Below the pieces are notes generated by a model, which was not told where the DNA came from, made no database searches, and saw nothing but the letters and a program-made list of their open reading frames with translations. A stretch of 64,000 nt of DNA from Quercus robur (Eukaryota; Streptophyta; Magnoliopsida; Fagales; Fagaceae): positions 18,535,974-18,599,973 of the forward strand of contig NC_065536.1 of the NCBI RefSeq assembly GCF_932294415.1. Reading direction: 5' to 3'. Positions 43,691-55,900 of the stretch are shown piece after piece. Position numbers and translations under genes: made by a program. Within the stretch, counting starts at the first letter, position 1. Every line of letters begins with the position of its first letter.

Positions 43691-43922
43691 GAGAAATTAT
43701 TAGGTCCACCAGGAGGATTGCTGACGTGACTGACGTGGTCCTCCTTGACCTCCCAACCAATAAAATGATTTTATTTAGGCAAATGTGACATCACTTGGTA
43801 ATTTTTATTTTTTATTCCTTATGCTGATTAGGAAATTCACTCACGCATTTACATAAATGACATTATCTTATTGGTTGGGAAGATCACATCAGCAGTCCTC
43901 CTAGAAGACTTAATAATTTCTC
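43691..43922. mobile_element. Mutator-type MITE with perfect 9-bp target duplication
   Basis: 232 bp starting GAGAAATTATTA and ending TAATAATTTCTC. The inverted ends continue for about 40 bases (AGGAGGATTGCTGACGTGA versus AGGAGGACTGCTGATGTGA) and a second inner pair, CCCAACCAATAA, is also inverted. CTAAAATCT stands at 43682-43690 and again at 43923-43931: a perfect 9-bp direct repeat, the size made by Mutator-like transposases. No ORF, so it was mobilised in trans. Confidence 0.8.
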
Positions 43923-44139
43923 CTAAAATCTCTCCTAAAGAAAACCCAAACTTAACTTCCCTTATTTATGTTTCACTTCACTGCTAAAGAAAAAAAATCC
44001 ATTATTTTTCTTTGCTCAGTCGCACACACTGCACTCACAAACTCTTCTTCATTTGTGAGCTCTACAAAAACATGCAGAGAAAATCCAAGCTTTATTGTCT
44101 CTTTTCTTGTGCTACCTCTCAAGCAAAAAATCAATTTCA

Positions 44140-44576
44140 CTAAATTGTAAACTACACTCTTAAAATTTGGAGGTGTTTGGATTTTATACCGTGAAGTTTT
44201 AAAATTTGGATTTTATCCCATGAAGTTTTATTCTGTTTGCATTAGTAGCCTCTTCATTCATAAATTTGGTTAAATGTCACGTAAACTTGTCATGCGTATT
44301 TTGTTTGTCCAATAAAATGATGTCACATCATTTTTGTAGCCTAAAAAAATTTAAATAATTTAAAATGACAAGGCAAAATAAAAATGACGTGACATCTTTT
44401 TTTATTGGATAAACTAAATATGCGAGGCAAGCTTATGTGGCACTTAATGGAAAATATGGATGGAAGAACTACTAATGCAAATAGAATAGAACTTCAACAT
44501 ATAAAATTCAAATTTTGAATCTTCACAATATAAAATACAAATACCTCAAATTTTAGCAGTGTAATTTATAATTTAG
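44140..44576. mobile_element. Foldback element with arms of about 200 bp
   Basis: From CTAAATTGTAAACTACACT (44140) to the AGTGTAATTTATAATTTAG end (44576) the two halves are reverse complements along nearly their whole length. Examples are TTGCATTAGTAG and its inverse CTACTAATGCAA, and GTCCAATAAAATGATGTCAC versus its partner. They meet near 44350 in AAATTTAAATAATTTAAA. The element has almost no unique interior. Transcription would give a hairpin RNA of about 200 bp, which is a known route to small RNAs. Similarity between arms is high by eye but not complete. Confidence 0.75.
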
Positions 44577-45030
44577 CCAATCAATTTTTATCTCTCTTAG
44601 TTTCATGCCTAATTATACCATAGGAATGACTCTTGTGCGAAAGCCATCAAATCCTATTTATAGGACTTCAATCCTTATTTCTTAGCGAATGAGTACATTA
44701 CTTCTTTGACATAAAATACCAATTATTTATTTAACAAAAAAAAAAAAAAAAAAAAAAAACCTTTCCTTCCACACCAACAAGAAAATCCAATGAACTTTTT
44801 AAATTAAAATAAGAATTTGAGACAATTTTCCAATATAAGATTCCTCAATTTGAGATTTCAATGTAAGACATAAATCATTAATTCAAAGTCATTAATTAAA
44901 ATTGAAGCAACAAGTTCTATAACTTATCAGAAATTTCGTTATTCTCTTTTAGTCTTTTTTTCAACTTTTTCCCCCTTAAGGGACTGGCTTTTAAGACGAA
45001 ACTTTCTTTTCTTTTTTTCTTTTCTTTTTT

Positions 45031-45054
45031 GGGGGGGGGGGGGGGGGGGGGGGG
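45031..45054. repeat. Run of 24 G
   Basis: An uninterrupted G homopolymer preceded by a C/T-rich stretch and followed by GTGTGGGATGGGG and an A run. Long G runs are rare in plant DNA and prone to sequencing and assembly length error. It could form a G-quadruplex. Confidence 0.9.
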
Positions 45055-45894
45055 TGTGGGATGGGGGGAATTAAAAAAAAAAAAAAAAGAAACACTAAAA
45101 TCATGTTTCGCAACCGACTCCAATCTAGAACTTCTAGAACATCAAAAGCGACTGAACACCCTTTGTCAAATGTCAAATGTCAAATCGTAAGTAAGAATAA
45201 GTAAACGGTAATTAGATTGTTGAAAGGAACTCTTGTATATACAATTTTTTCATAGACAAAGAGGTCAAAATCAGATTAGGCCTAAATTTTAATCCAAAAT
45301 GTCTTCTTCTGAGGCACTGATTTTAACACGAAATTTTTTTTTTTGTCCACTTGGTTTATTTTAGGTGGGGGATCATGCTGAAACTTGCAAGTAAGCATGT
45401 GACTTATTTTAATGGTCTGAACCTACTTAATTTTATTATATATATATATATTTTTTATCATAGTCTTTCTTTTGAGGGAAGTCATCTGAATGGATGAATT
45501 GGTCAACCAGTTTGGGTGTGCACGTCTCTCTAAATTTTAGAGTGAAAAATTGTACAAAACAAACTAGTTTGTAACCTCATCCTCATGTATATAAATGAGA
45601 TATGTTTAGAAATAAGTATAGATAAAATTTTCCAAATTTATATATAATACATGTGATGTTTGTATATTTAAAAATATAAAATAGCTACTTATAATATAAA
45701 TATAAATTTATTTAAAATAAATGAAAAAAAATCATTTAAATTGTTATTCATGAAATTCCCAATTTTAATTTGTTCCACTACCCTGCTCCCTCTACTTCCC
45801 CTCAAACCAAATGAACCATAAGTCTCATTATTTACACTATTATATGGGGATTTGTTCTAAAACCTCTTATAAAATGATGACTAAAGATTGTGAT

Positions 45895-45975
45895 CACCAA
45901 TTTAGTCAATTGTAAAGTCTTTTGTCATCAAATAAAAAATCTGAGATTTAATCTCCACTTATACCAATTAAGTTG
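45895..45975 (+). mobile_element. SINE remnant
   Basis: TTTAGTCAATTGTAAAGTCT, then CATCAAATAAAAAATCTGAG, then ATTTAATCTCCACTTATACC. These follow the order and spacing of the SINE copies at 31031-31170 and 31825-31975 (A box, body, B box, CACCTACACC-like word) but are diverged and cut off at the right. Confidence 0.4.
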
Positions 45976-46988
45976 TCCAGCCAAAATGAAGGAAGAAAAA
46001 GGCTACATCATAATTGATTTCAAGTATATTATTACACCTTTTGAGTGTCTACAACCCTCTGCAAACATTACCCTCAAGTCCCGTAACTAGGACTTCAAGC
46101 ATTGGATAGAGATCTTGGCTCATTCAGCTCCAGGTTTCAACGTGAAAGATGTGATATGCTTAAAGACATCTTCATTCAGTGCATCATTGCTTTGACTCTC
46201 TAGGATTCTTCTATAAAAGGTTAGTTTATCTTTATCCAACTCAGAACAGTCAATATCTACCTATTGACTGGTGTGTCGTACAGAATGCACTGAGAATCAA
46301 ATGTTACATGTGATTGTTTTGTTTCCTTACATTACTGAAGACGCACTATTTAGTTGGAAAATCAAGCCAACTCTACTGAGAAGATAATAAGACCCAGCTA
46401 TTAAGAAAAAGTTCTGATCAAACTTTCCAATAAAATTTTATACAAGTTCATAGTTTAAATTATTCAAGGCAACTAGGCAGTGGTTGAAATTACAGGACAA
46501 GGAATATAGAAACTACTTTTATGGAAAAATCATTAAGAATTATTCCAGATGTCAGTACAGAAAGGTAGTAGCACAGCCTGTGGCACTTCAATCAAGTATT
46601 GAATGGAAGACAACACACCTAATGCAGCCACACATCTCAAGCAAGACAGAAAATCATATCAAAATAAAAAATTTGATCCCAATTTCATGCAGTTGGCAAC
46701 TTTGTTTCCAAGATAAAGTTTCAAGGCAATCCATAAACACATACCTCAACGGGATTTAAATGTAAGCCCAAGTCATTAATCCATCAAATTACCACTACCA
46801 CACAGATAAAGGTATGTCAGAAGTCTAGGACATGAGATTGACACAGAAAGCCATATAACTTTTCATGCATGAAGCTGTCTATGTTGTAAAACCTATAAAA
46901 AAATTTAAAAGAAAAATGAGAAGCTTGTACATGTGTCCTAGTGATCGAACACATATATCCAACCCCTTTTATATTTTTTCTTTTTGGG

Positions 46989-49900
46989 TCAGTGCTGATG
47001 ATCCTCAATCTTCTTCAAACCCTTCATGTCTGTTGTCTCCACCCTGCATTACAAAAGAAATATTACCAAATTCATTTGATATATATATCGCGGACACTTT
47101 GTGACATGAAAAGGAAAAAAATATATCATTAACACCTGACCATGTAATAACCAATATTAAAATGGTGTCAATAAATTCTAAATCACATAATAGGTTAGAT
47201 TCTAAGAAAACTGAGTACTAAAATGTTTGCTCTGTTTCAAATGCTGAGTTAAAGTAAGAATATGTGATAAAGAAATGTGACATTTGACAAGAAATAAAGA
47301 GAATACAAAATCGTTACATGTGTTACTGTTTATTCTGTAGAAAAGACACGGATACCTCCCAACTAAGTTGCTTAGAGAAGAACTAAACTAAAATAAACTG
47401 TAGGGAATAATGGGTGAAACCCTGCTCAGAGATATCAAAAGATTAACCAGCGATAGAAAGTCAGGGAGAATGCATTCTAATCCACCAAAACATTTTATGA
47501 TAGTTTATAACAGTTGCTCTATGAATCTGTCAGACATTTGGCTTGGTCTGATCAGATCATCAGTCTTAGACAATACAAATTGCAAATTTAACTTTTGACC
47601 ATATTGCCATTATTTGTCAGTCAAATGCAATAGCACATATGTGAAGGAAACAACCCTGCCCCCCTTTTCTTTAATGGATAATTCTCTAATATGCCCTTCA
47701 ATATTAATTGAAACAAACACACCCAAAAGCATACAAATACAGGCATAAACACTCCATGTAACTTAAGTATAACTAGCTCTCTTTTTTATTTTTCTTTTAA
47801 TTGGGTGGTGGACCAAAAACTGACTAGATAATTAAATTATAAATTTACAACAATTTATCTTAGTATTGAACATTACTTTCTTTATTATCAAAAGGAATCT
47901 GAACATTATAATTTCCTTTAGAGAAGAGCAAGTGGTTTTAAAGCAACTGAAGAAAATGGATCTGAAGGGGAAAATAAACATAGCTGGTTAAAAACTTACG
48001 TTGATCCAAAAAGGGCAATCTTTTGAACTTTTGTGATGTCAGAACCAGATTGATTGTCCTCAATAAAAATTGTCAAGCTGATCCAAATTATTAAGATGGA
48101 TCAATTGTTAACTTTTACTACAAAAGCAAAATTATTAAAAATAAATTTTAAAAAGGAGCAAATCAAACCCAAGAGATAACATACCTACGAACATTTTGAA
48201 ATTTGACATACTTCAGAAGCACTGGCTTGCCCTGCAAAAGTATACCAATAAAGTATAAATGGAACACCCAACTGTACATCAAGCATTCTAATATTATTTT
48301 GTCAAAGTATCTTGAACACATATTTTCATGAACGGGAAAAACCCTTGCCATAAAAGCCTAGACCAAAACCAACCTTGATATTGTCTGGGGACAGAACAAC
48401 TGTGTCACTTGGAGGGAAGTCATTGACATTGCTGCCATTATCATCATGAAGTACAATCATGAGTTATTTACATTGTTGGTCACTAAATATAATAGTAACT
48501 ATCCTCAAACCATACCTGAAGCCCATGTGCTCCTTATTTGAATAAAGTTTCACTGTTTTAGGACCTGGAAAATATTGGTAATGTTAGAAAACTAAATATA
48601 ACAAAAGCCAACGAGTGGGATAATGTAGAGTTCAAAGTCTATGCAGGATACATATATCTGAAGATAATGAATTCACTCAAAATTGACTAAGAAAATGCTG
48701 AGATAAATAAGGACAGCATGCTGTTGGGAAAACTATGCAAGGGAATAAAAAGTGGCAGCATGACAATAACCATATCAATGGAACCTCATCAGATAAACTT
48801 TCAGCTCAGAAATAACATATTTTGATTTAAATAAGTAGTCATAGAATAACATCCTTGGCAAAGGTGCAGATAAATCATTTTTGGAGGAAAACAAAAGTAA
48901 TGTGATCTTAAGGCTGAACATATGAAATATTCTGATATTCATCACCCCAAGCAGTATTCTGTATTCAAGCCAGATTATAGAGTACCCCCATTGCCCATTA
49001 ATATCTAAAGGCCAAGATGTAAACCTTCTAATATCTAAATTTCCTAATAGAAACTGATCCTACTACTCCTTTTGATTTTTTTTTTTAAGCAAAAGTAAAA
49101 TACAAAGGTTGCAAGCTGACTGGCTTCTTTTATATTTATTATTTTATTAAAAATCAAAGATTTGTTCCCAGAAAAATTTTGAGAACACAAACTATGTCAT
49201 CAAATCTAGAAGAAAATTGGGATAACTGGGCCATGTGGGGTGGCTTTCACATCTCATTTTGATATAAAAGTTTCTAGTTTATAAGGGGAGAGCAAATTAC
49301 TTCATAAAAAGTAATAGGGTTCATCTGATTAGATGCATCAGAGCTTGTAGATGTACAAGTTACAAAAGTAATAATACATAATACTAAAAGAAGGGCCCAG
49401 AAGGAGTTTTTTTTTTTGGGATAAGTAATGGAAATTTTATAGATAATAGTCGCCCAAGTATGCAAAAAGTATACAACTGGGGACCATACAATCATTCACG
49501 CAAATTACATAAATCTATCAAATCAATAATAGAACATAAAGACTGACAATGAAAAACTGACATCCAAACTAGCAAAGTTCCAAGAAAAAATAATTTGAGA
49601 TGAAGCATAGTTCTCTCTGTATCTTCGAAACTCTGGCTGTTCCTCTCCCTCCACAGACACCACATCAAGATGAAGAAGAAAATTACAAGATGAAGAATTA
49701 AAAGAAAGTACATGAATATAATAACCATTACTTTTCTGTCATTACCCACGCGTGAAGGGTGAAACTGTCATTACAGTATCTAATATAAATAGCAAACCCA
49801 CGCATGAGTTTATTTTTAAGTTGACTACTAACAACTTGGCGCTAAGGGTGTCTAAATAAGATGGGGGAAAACGAGTGGTTTCTTGGATGAACCCAAATAC

Positions 49901-52900
49901 TTCTCACAAGTCCAATAAAAGTGGGCCTGTTATTTTAAAAAACGTTTCTGTGCATGACAAAGCCCATTTAGTTGACCCGAGAGGTAAGGCCCATGTGGAG
50001 GTTTCTTATCCTGTTGGTTTGGGCGTGTGTGCATAGCGATCAGAGGGAGAGTGTAGTGGGCAAGAGTTCAAGGCTATCGATGGAGTCAACAGTGGTATCG
50101 GTGATGCCCAAGGCTCCAACGGGAGTTAAATCGCCGATGTCCAGTCCTGATCAAGCTACGGAGCTTCTCGCCTCCAACCCAATGGCTTCGCACCCCGATA
50201 GGGAAGGCGATATCATCGCTCCGACAACAACGGTGGAGTCGCGACACCCTGGGTATCTTGAATTTGTGGGCTCAGGGTCGAATCCGGCTCAAGGTCCTTA
50301 GTGGGAAGACTCAAATCATTTTTCTCTCTTGTCCAACTTGGATAGGGAGGGGGAACCTTAGTCTGAGGAGGAAGTGGAGGATGTTTTTATAGAGTCCCAT
50401 CACGAGGTGAACGATGGTGGTGCCTCCCAAACAGGTATGATATCTTCAGGTGTTGAGATTGTAGATGGGTTGCACAATGGGGGGTCGGGGCTTTTGCTTC
50501 TTCCATGGGAGCAAAGTGGAGCGGAATCTAGTGTTTCTGGTAGTGGGGAGCAAGAGAGTGGTCCTCTGAAGTGTGTACCGCTATCTTGGTGGGATCCTAA
50601 GGTAGTGAAGGATAAGGTGTTGACCAGGGTTGATGAAGAGGGTGAACAATCTAAATGGGTGTCCACAATGATGAGAAGTTTTTGCAAAATGGTGGGTTTT
50701 CCTATTGTACAACATGAAGCTCAATGTCTGGCTTTATTTTGTCTACTGGAACAAGAATGTCTTGAGGTCATAAACGAGGGGTGTGTTCAAAGACCTATTA
50801 AACCTAGTCAAAAAGGTCTTAGAGAACTTCGGGGTCTAGTATCCATAGAAAATTACGATGGGATCTCTTCTCGTTATAGAGGTTCGTCGAACTGTTTTAG
50901 GGCTATTGGCAGTTATAAATGATTTTAAGACTCCTTTCTTGGAATGTTAAGGGTTTGAATAATCCTCGAAAGAGGGAGGTTTGTAAGAATCTCCTTAGGG
51001 AATGGAGGTGTGATATAGTCTGTCTCCAGGAAACTAAGCTTTCTTCGATAAATTCTGCTGTCTTGCGTAGCTTATCGGGTAGTCCTTTCACTGATTGGGC
51101 TGTCCTCTATGCAGTTCAAACATCTGGGGGGGTTTTGCTGCTTTGGGATAGCGGGTGGTTGAGAAAATTGATGTGTTGGTTGGTTAGTTCTCGGCTAGTG
51201 TACTTCTTAGGGGTGTTTTGGATGGTTTTGAATGAGTTTGCACTGGCATTTATGGTCCAAACGCAGACCTACATAGGGCTGCTTTGTGGGAGGAGTTATG
51301 AAGGGTGCGAACTCAATGGAACAAGGCTTGGTTTTTATTTGGTGATTTCAACGTTATTAGATATCCTTGCAAGAGGCTTGGCTGTGACTCTTTCAACCCA
51401 GCCATGTTTGCTTTTTCGGATTTCATAGAGAATAATTTCCTAGTGGATTTACCATTAGATGGGGCTTCTTTCACTTGGTTTAGGGACTCTGAACCGAAGT
51501 CTATGTCCCGTATTGACAGGACTTTGGTCTCTGCAGATTGGGAGGACCACTTTGGAAATGTGTCCCAGAGAGTGCTTTCTCATGTTATTTCTGATCATTG
51601 TCCGCTTTTGGTGGAAACTGGTGGTGTGGGTAGGGGGCGCTGTGCTTTTAAGTTTGAGAACATGTGGTTAAGGGTTGAGGGTTTTGTTGAGAAGGTTCAA
51701 CAGTGGTGGAACAGTTATTGCTTTACGGGTTCTCCAAGCTTTGTATTGGCTCAGAAATTAAAGGCTCTTAAAGAAGACCTGGAGAAGTGGAATAAGGAGG
51801 AATTTGGTGATTTGGCTTTTAAGAAGAAGAGTTTGCTGTCTGAATTATTGGGTTTGGATGCCAAGGAAGATATTCTAGGCCTTTCGCATGAGGAACAAGC
51901 TCTTCCTCGAAAGAGACTTTCTGGAAACAAAAGTCTCGTGCTCTGTTTGTGAAGGAAAGAGATAACAATACACGCTTCTTTCATAGATTAGCAAATTCTC
52001 ATAGAAGAGCTAATCATATTAGCAACATTGAGGTTGATGGTGTTTTATATGAGGATGAATTTGTTGTACGTTCTCAGGTGGTCCAATTTTATCATGAACT
52101 TTATACAGAGACAGACACGTGGTGTCCAACTGTAGATGGGTTGGATTTTGCTTGTATTGGGGAGGATGATAGGTTGTCCCTTGAGAGGGATTTCTCAAAA
52201 GCAAGGTTTTCAGAACCAGACCGGACAGGGAGGTCGGACCATGAAAACCGAGAACCAAGATGAAAACCAGTTTTTTAAGCATAAAGAGCCGGATTTTTTG
52301 TTAATTCCGTGAACCTCTAAAACTGGGGTTGGACCACACGAACCGGTGGCAAGAACCATGCTGTCCAACCCCTTAGCAATTTTTTTATTTATTTAATAAA
52401 AACAACTTAACACAATTTTATTCTACTTAATTAAATTATCCATCTCTTACAAGGAATAAAAAAAAAAAAAAAAAATTATAATTAAAATCCTTCAAAGATA
52501 TTCAACTTTACTTCAAAAATTAATCATAAATTTTAATTTTTTCATGGTTATTATTTTATTTTATTAACTTTCTTATTTAATTATTAAATATATGCTTGAA
52601 AATCATTAAATTTCCCTCAAATATATAGAGGCTGATGTTATGGCTGTATTCAAGCATTTTCACAAGTATTTAGTTTTTGAAAGGTCTCTAAATGCTTCTT
52701 TTCTCTCTTTAATTCCTAAGAAATCTAATGCTGTCAATATAAAGGATTTTTGGCCTACTAGCTAGGTGGGCAATGTTTACAAGTTGCTGTCTAAGGTGTT
52801 GGTGAATAGGTTGAGAGTGGTGTTAGACAGTCTGATCTCGGAGACTCAAAATTCCTTTGTTGGTGGAAGACAAATTTTGGACTCAATGTTAATTGCGAAT

Positions 52901-55900
52901 GAGTGCCTTGACAATAGATTGAAGTGTCATTCCCCAGGTGTAGTTTGTAAATTGGATATAGAAAAAACCTACGATCATGTTAATTGGGATGCCTTACTTT
53001 ATTTGTAGAACAGGATGGGCTTTGGATTGAAGTGGAGGGAGTGGATTAAGGCTTGCATTTCTACTATTCGCTTCTCAGTTCTTGTGAATGGATCCCCGGT
53101 AAGCTTTTTTGGAAGTTCTCGTGGGTTGAGACAAGGTGATCCTTTATCCCCTCTTCTTTTCCTTTTGATTATGGAAGTTTTATCTCGGATTCTGAAGAAA
53201 ACTAAGGATAGTGGCCTGCTTCGTGGTTTTCATGTGGGACTAGTTAACTCTATTGGGGTTCGCATTTCACATTTGCTGTTTGCAGACAATACTATTTTGT
53301 TCTGTGATGCTTCTAGAGACCAGTTGTTGTCCATTAGACTGGCTTTGTCTTGCTTCCAAGCTTTTACTAGTTTGAAGGTAAATGTGGGAAGAGTGAGATT
53401 GTCCCGGTGGGGGAGGTTGGTAATATAGATGCTTTGGCTGACATTCTTCTTTGTAGGTGGGTAGCCTGCCTATGAAATATTTGAGAATGCCTTTGGGCAC
53501 CCCATACAAAACTGCATCCATTTGGAATCCTATTTTGGAGAAGATGGAGAAGAAGCTGTCTGGTTGGAAGTGTCTATATTTGTCTAAGGGTGGTAGACTT
53601 ACACTCTTGAAGAGTACCCTCTCTAGTCTTCCTACATACTACCCATCCTTATTTACCATCCCTGTAGTTGTGGCTGAAAAATTGGAGCGTATTCGGAGGA
53701 ATTTTTTGTGGGGGTCTTCGGAGGAGTGTTTTAAACATTCTTTGGTGGCTTGGGAGAAGGTGTGTTCACCTCTAGAGACGGGTGGTTTGGGTAGGGATGG
53801 CAATGGGGCGGGGCGGGGCCGAAGGATGGGATCTTCGCCCCCGCCCCGCATGGATTTTTCTTGCCCCATCCCCGCCCCTTAGGGCCCCGCGAAGACCCAC
53901 GAAGCCCCGCCCTACACCGTAAAACTTTATTTCTTATTAATTTTCCCCACAACTATTACCATTTTTTCAAATAAAATGACATGTTTCAATAATAAAAATA
54001 TACTTGAAATTATAAATAAATTTATTCTATCGAATCAAACTAATTTTTAGCAAATACTAAATAATATTATCTAAATATTTAACAAGATAATATCACAACA
54101 AAAATCTCATAGTATGACACAATAAAATAATCCAAACTCCTAATACATAACAAAATAAAAATTGCCCAGTTCTTCAAAAAGAATCTCCACTTAAATAAAA
54201 TAAGATGATAATATTTTTGTTTAAATAGTAGGGTTTTAGGGTATGAAAAAATTACCTTTTAACCCTTATTAATGCAGGGCGGGGCGGGGATGGGGCGGGG
54301 TGGGGATAAAAAGTGTAAACCCATCCCCGCCCCGCCTCGTGGTGCGGGTCTAAAATCTCGCCCCATCCCCGCCCCACCACCTTTGCGGGGTGGGGAAAAC
54401 CCGCACGGGGAGGGGCGGGTCAAGCGGGGCGGGGCAAAATTGCCATCCCTAGGTTTGGGGGTTAGGAAGTTAGTTCACTTCAACCAAGCCCTATTAGGGA
54501 AATGGTTATGGAGGTTTGGCCAAGAAGGAACTCATCTTTGGTGGAGGGTTATTGCCACCAAATATGGAGAGGGTCAAAGGGGGTGAAATACTAAAGAATG
54601 CAAAAGGGCCCATGGGTATGGTCTTTGGCGTGGTATTAATGACGGTTGGGAGAGGCTCTCCAAACATTTGGCTCTTGTGGTGGGTGATGGCTCCCGCATT
54701 CTTTTTTGGCATGATAGGTAGGTTGGGGATACCTCACTTAAAATGCTCTATCCTTAGTTATATGCGTGTTCAAATGACAAGGAAGCCTGCATTTTTGATT
54801 TGTTGGGTCATCAGGAGGATGGGAGTAATAGATTTTGGAACTTGAGATTTTATAGGAATTTTCATGAGAGGGAATTAGAAGCTGCTTTCTCTTTCCTAAA
54901 TTTCATTCAGTCTTGGATTCCAAGAGGCATTGGGTGTGATAGAACCCATTGGTGTCTTAATGGGAATGGTAAGTTCGATATTCGGTCTTTTTATAATAAG
55001 ATCAGGGGTACATCTCTCTCTAGCTTCCCTTGGAAGGGGATTTGGAAAGTCAAGGTTCCTAAAGGGTGGATTTCTTCTTGTGGACCGCAGCCCATGGTCA
55101 GATACTTACCTTGGATAATCTGATGCTTCGGGGCCTCCCTTTGGCGAATAGGTGCTGTATGTGCTGCTATTCTGCGGAATCTGTGGACCATCTTCTCATT
55201 CACTGTCCTAAGCTTATTCTTTGTGGGTGCAAATGTTACAAGTTTTTGGGATTCAATGGGTCATGCCAGGTTTAGTGGAGAGTTTGGTGTTTTGTTGGAG
55301 TAATTGGTTAGGGAAATTTTTTTCGGACATATGGAATATGGTTCCTGGCTGTTTGATGTGGGTTGTTTGGATGGAAAGAAACAAGCACTCTTTTGAGGCC
55401 ATAGATAAATCGCTTGACCAGTTACAAACTCTCAGCCAAAGTACTCTATTTGAATGGGCTAGGAGCGAGGGTTCCTCAAACTGTTCTTCTACTCTGGAGT
55501 TTCTTACTTCCCTTAGAAGTGCCCCTTAAGTTGCTTTTCTTAATTCTGTTGTTTTTGTTTGCTGCTTTTTGTGTTCACCATCATGAACACCTTGTATTTG
55601 CTGTTTTCGTTTTTTCTTCAAGATTAATATAATTCTTATTACTTATCAAAAAAAAAAAAAAGAAGAAGGTAGTTTGGCCTTTCCTTTTAAATGTAATCTA
55701 ACTAATACATATGTAAGCCAAAGACCATTGGCACTATTGCAATTTGACTATAAAAAATTATGAATATTCCTAGGGGATGGAGAGACAGAATTATCTATTA
55801 CTCCATTGTGTGGTGGCCTATGAACTCCAATCCTTTGATTTCTCTATGACTGGGGCACGTTGGGTAATGCCTAAAAGGGTTCTAAAAGAACTAGGTGGGC

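Larger units (their letters stand above)
44577..46988. other. Intergenic and PITH-gene 3' flank
   Basis: Holds an A run at about 44735-44759, the G run listed separately, a TA run near 45436-45450, and a SINE remnant. The part nearest 46988 should be 3' UTR of the minus-strand PITH gene. The 46484-46759 plus-strand frame is antisense to that flank and has no recognised domain. Confidence 0.45.
49850..55661 (+). mobile_element. Near full-length L1-type LINE, antisense in PITH intron 3
   Basis: An ORF1-like region occupies about 49930-50922. ORF2 starts [20 protein letters not shown] at 50919, overlapping the ORF1 stop as ATGA. The endonuclease part (50919 to about 51600) includes CLQETK and IDRTLVS. 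The reverse transcriptase (52620-53440) includes [27 protein letters not shown] and a LLFADN box in place of YADD. Then come [20 protein letters not shown] and a zinc-binding tail, [20 protein letters not shown] (about 55150-55210). The end is TTATTACTTATC plus an A run at 55648-55661. Frames are broken by several stops and shifts and by two DNA insertions, so it is dead. The 5' edge is uncertain. It is the youngest-looking and longest LINE here. Confidence 0.85.

Noticed and set aside
44917-45176. Proline-rich minus-strand ORFs
   Set aside because: Produced by the G homopolymer and the A-rich stretches around it.
53731-54586. Gly/Pro/Arg-rich ORFs
   Set aside because: They come from the GGGGCGGGG arms of the hAT-type MITE, not from a protein gene.
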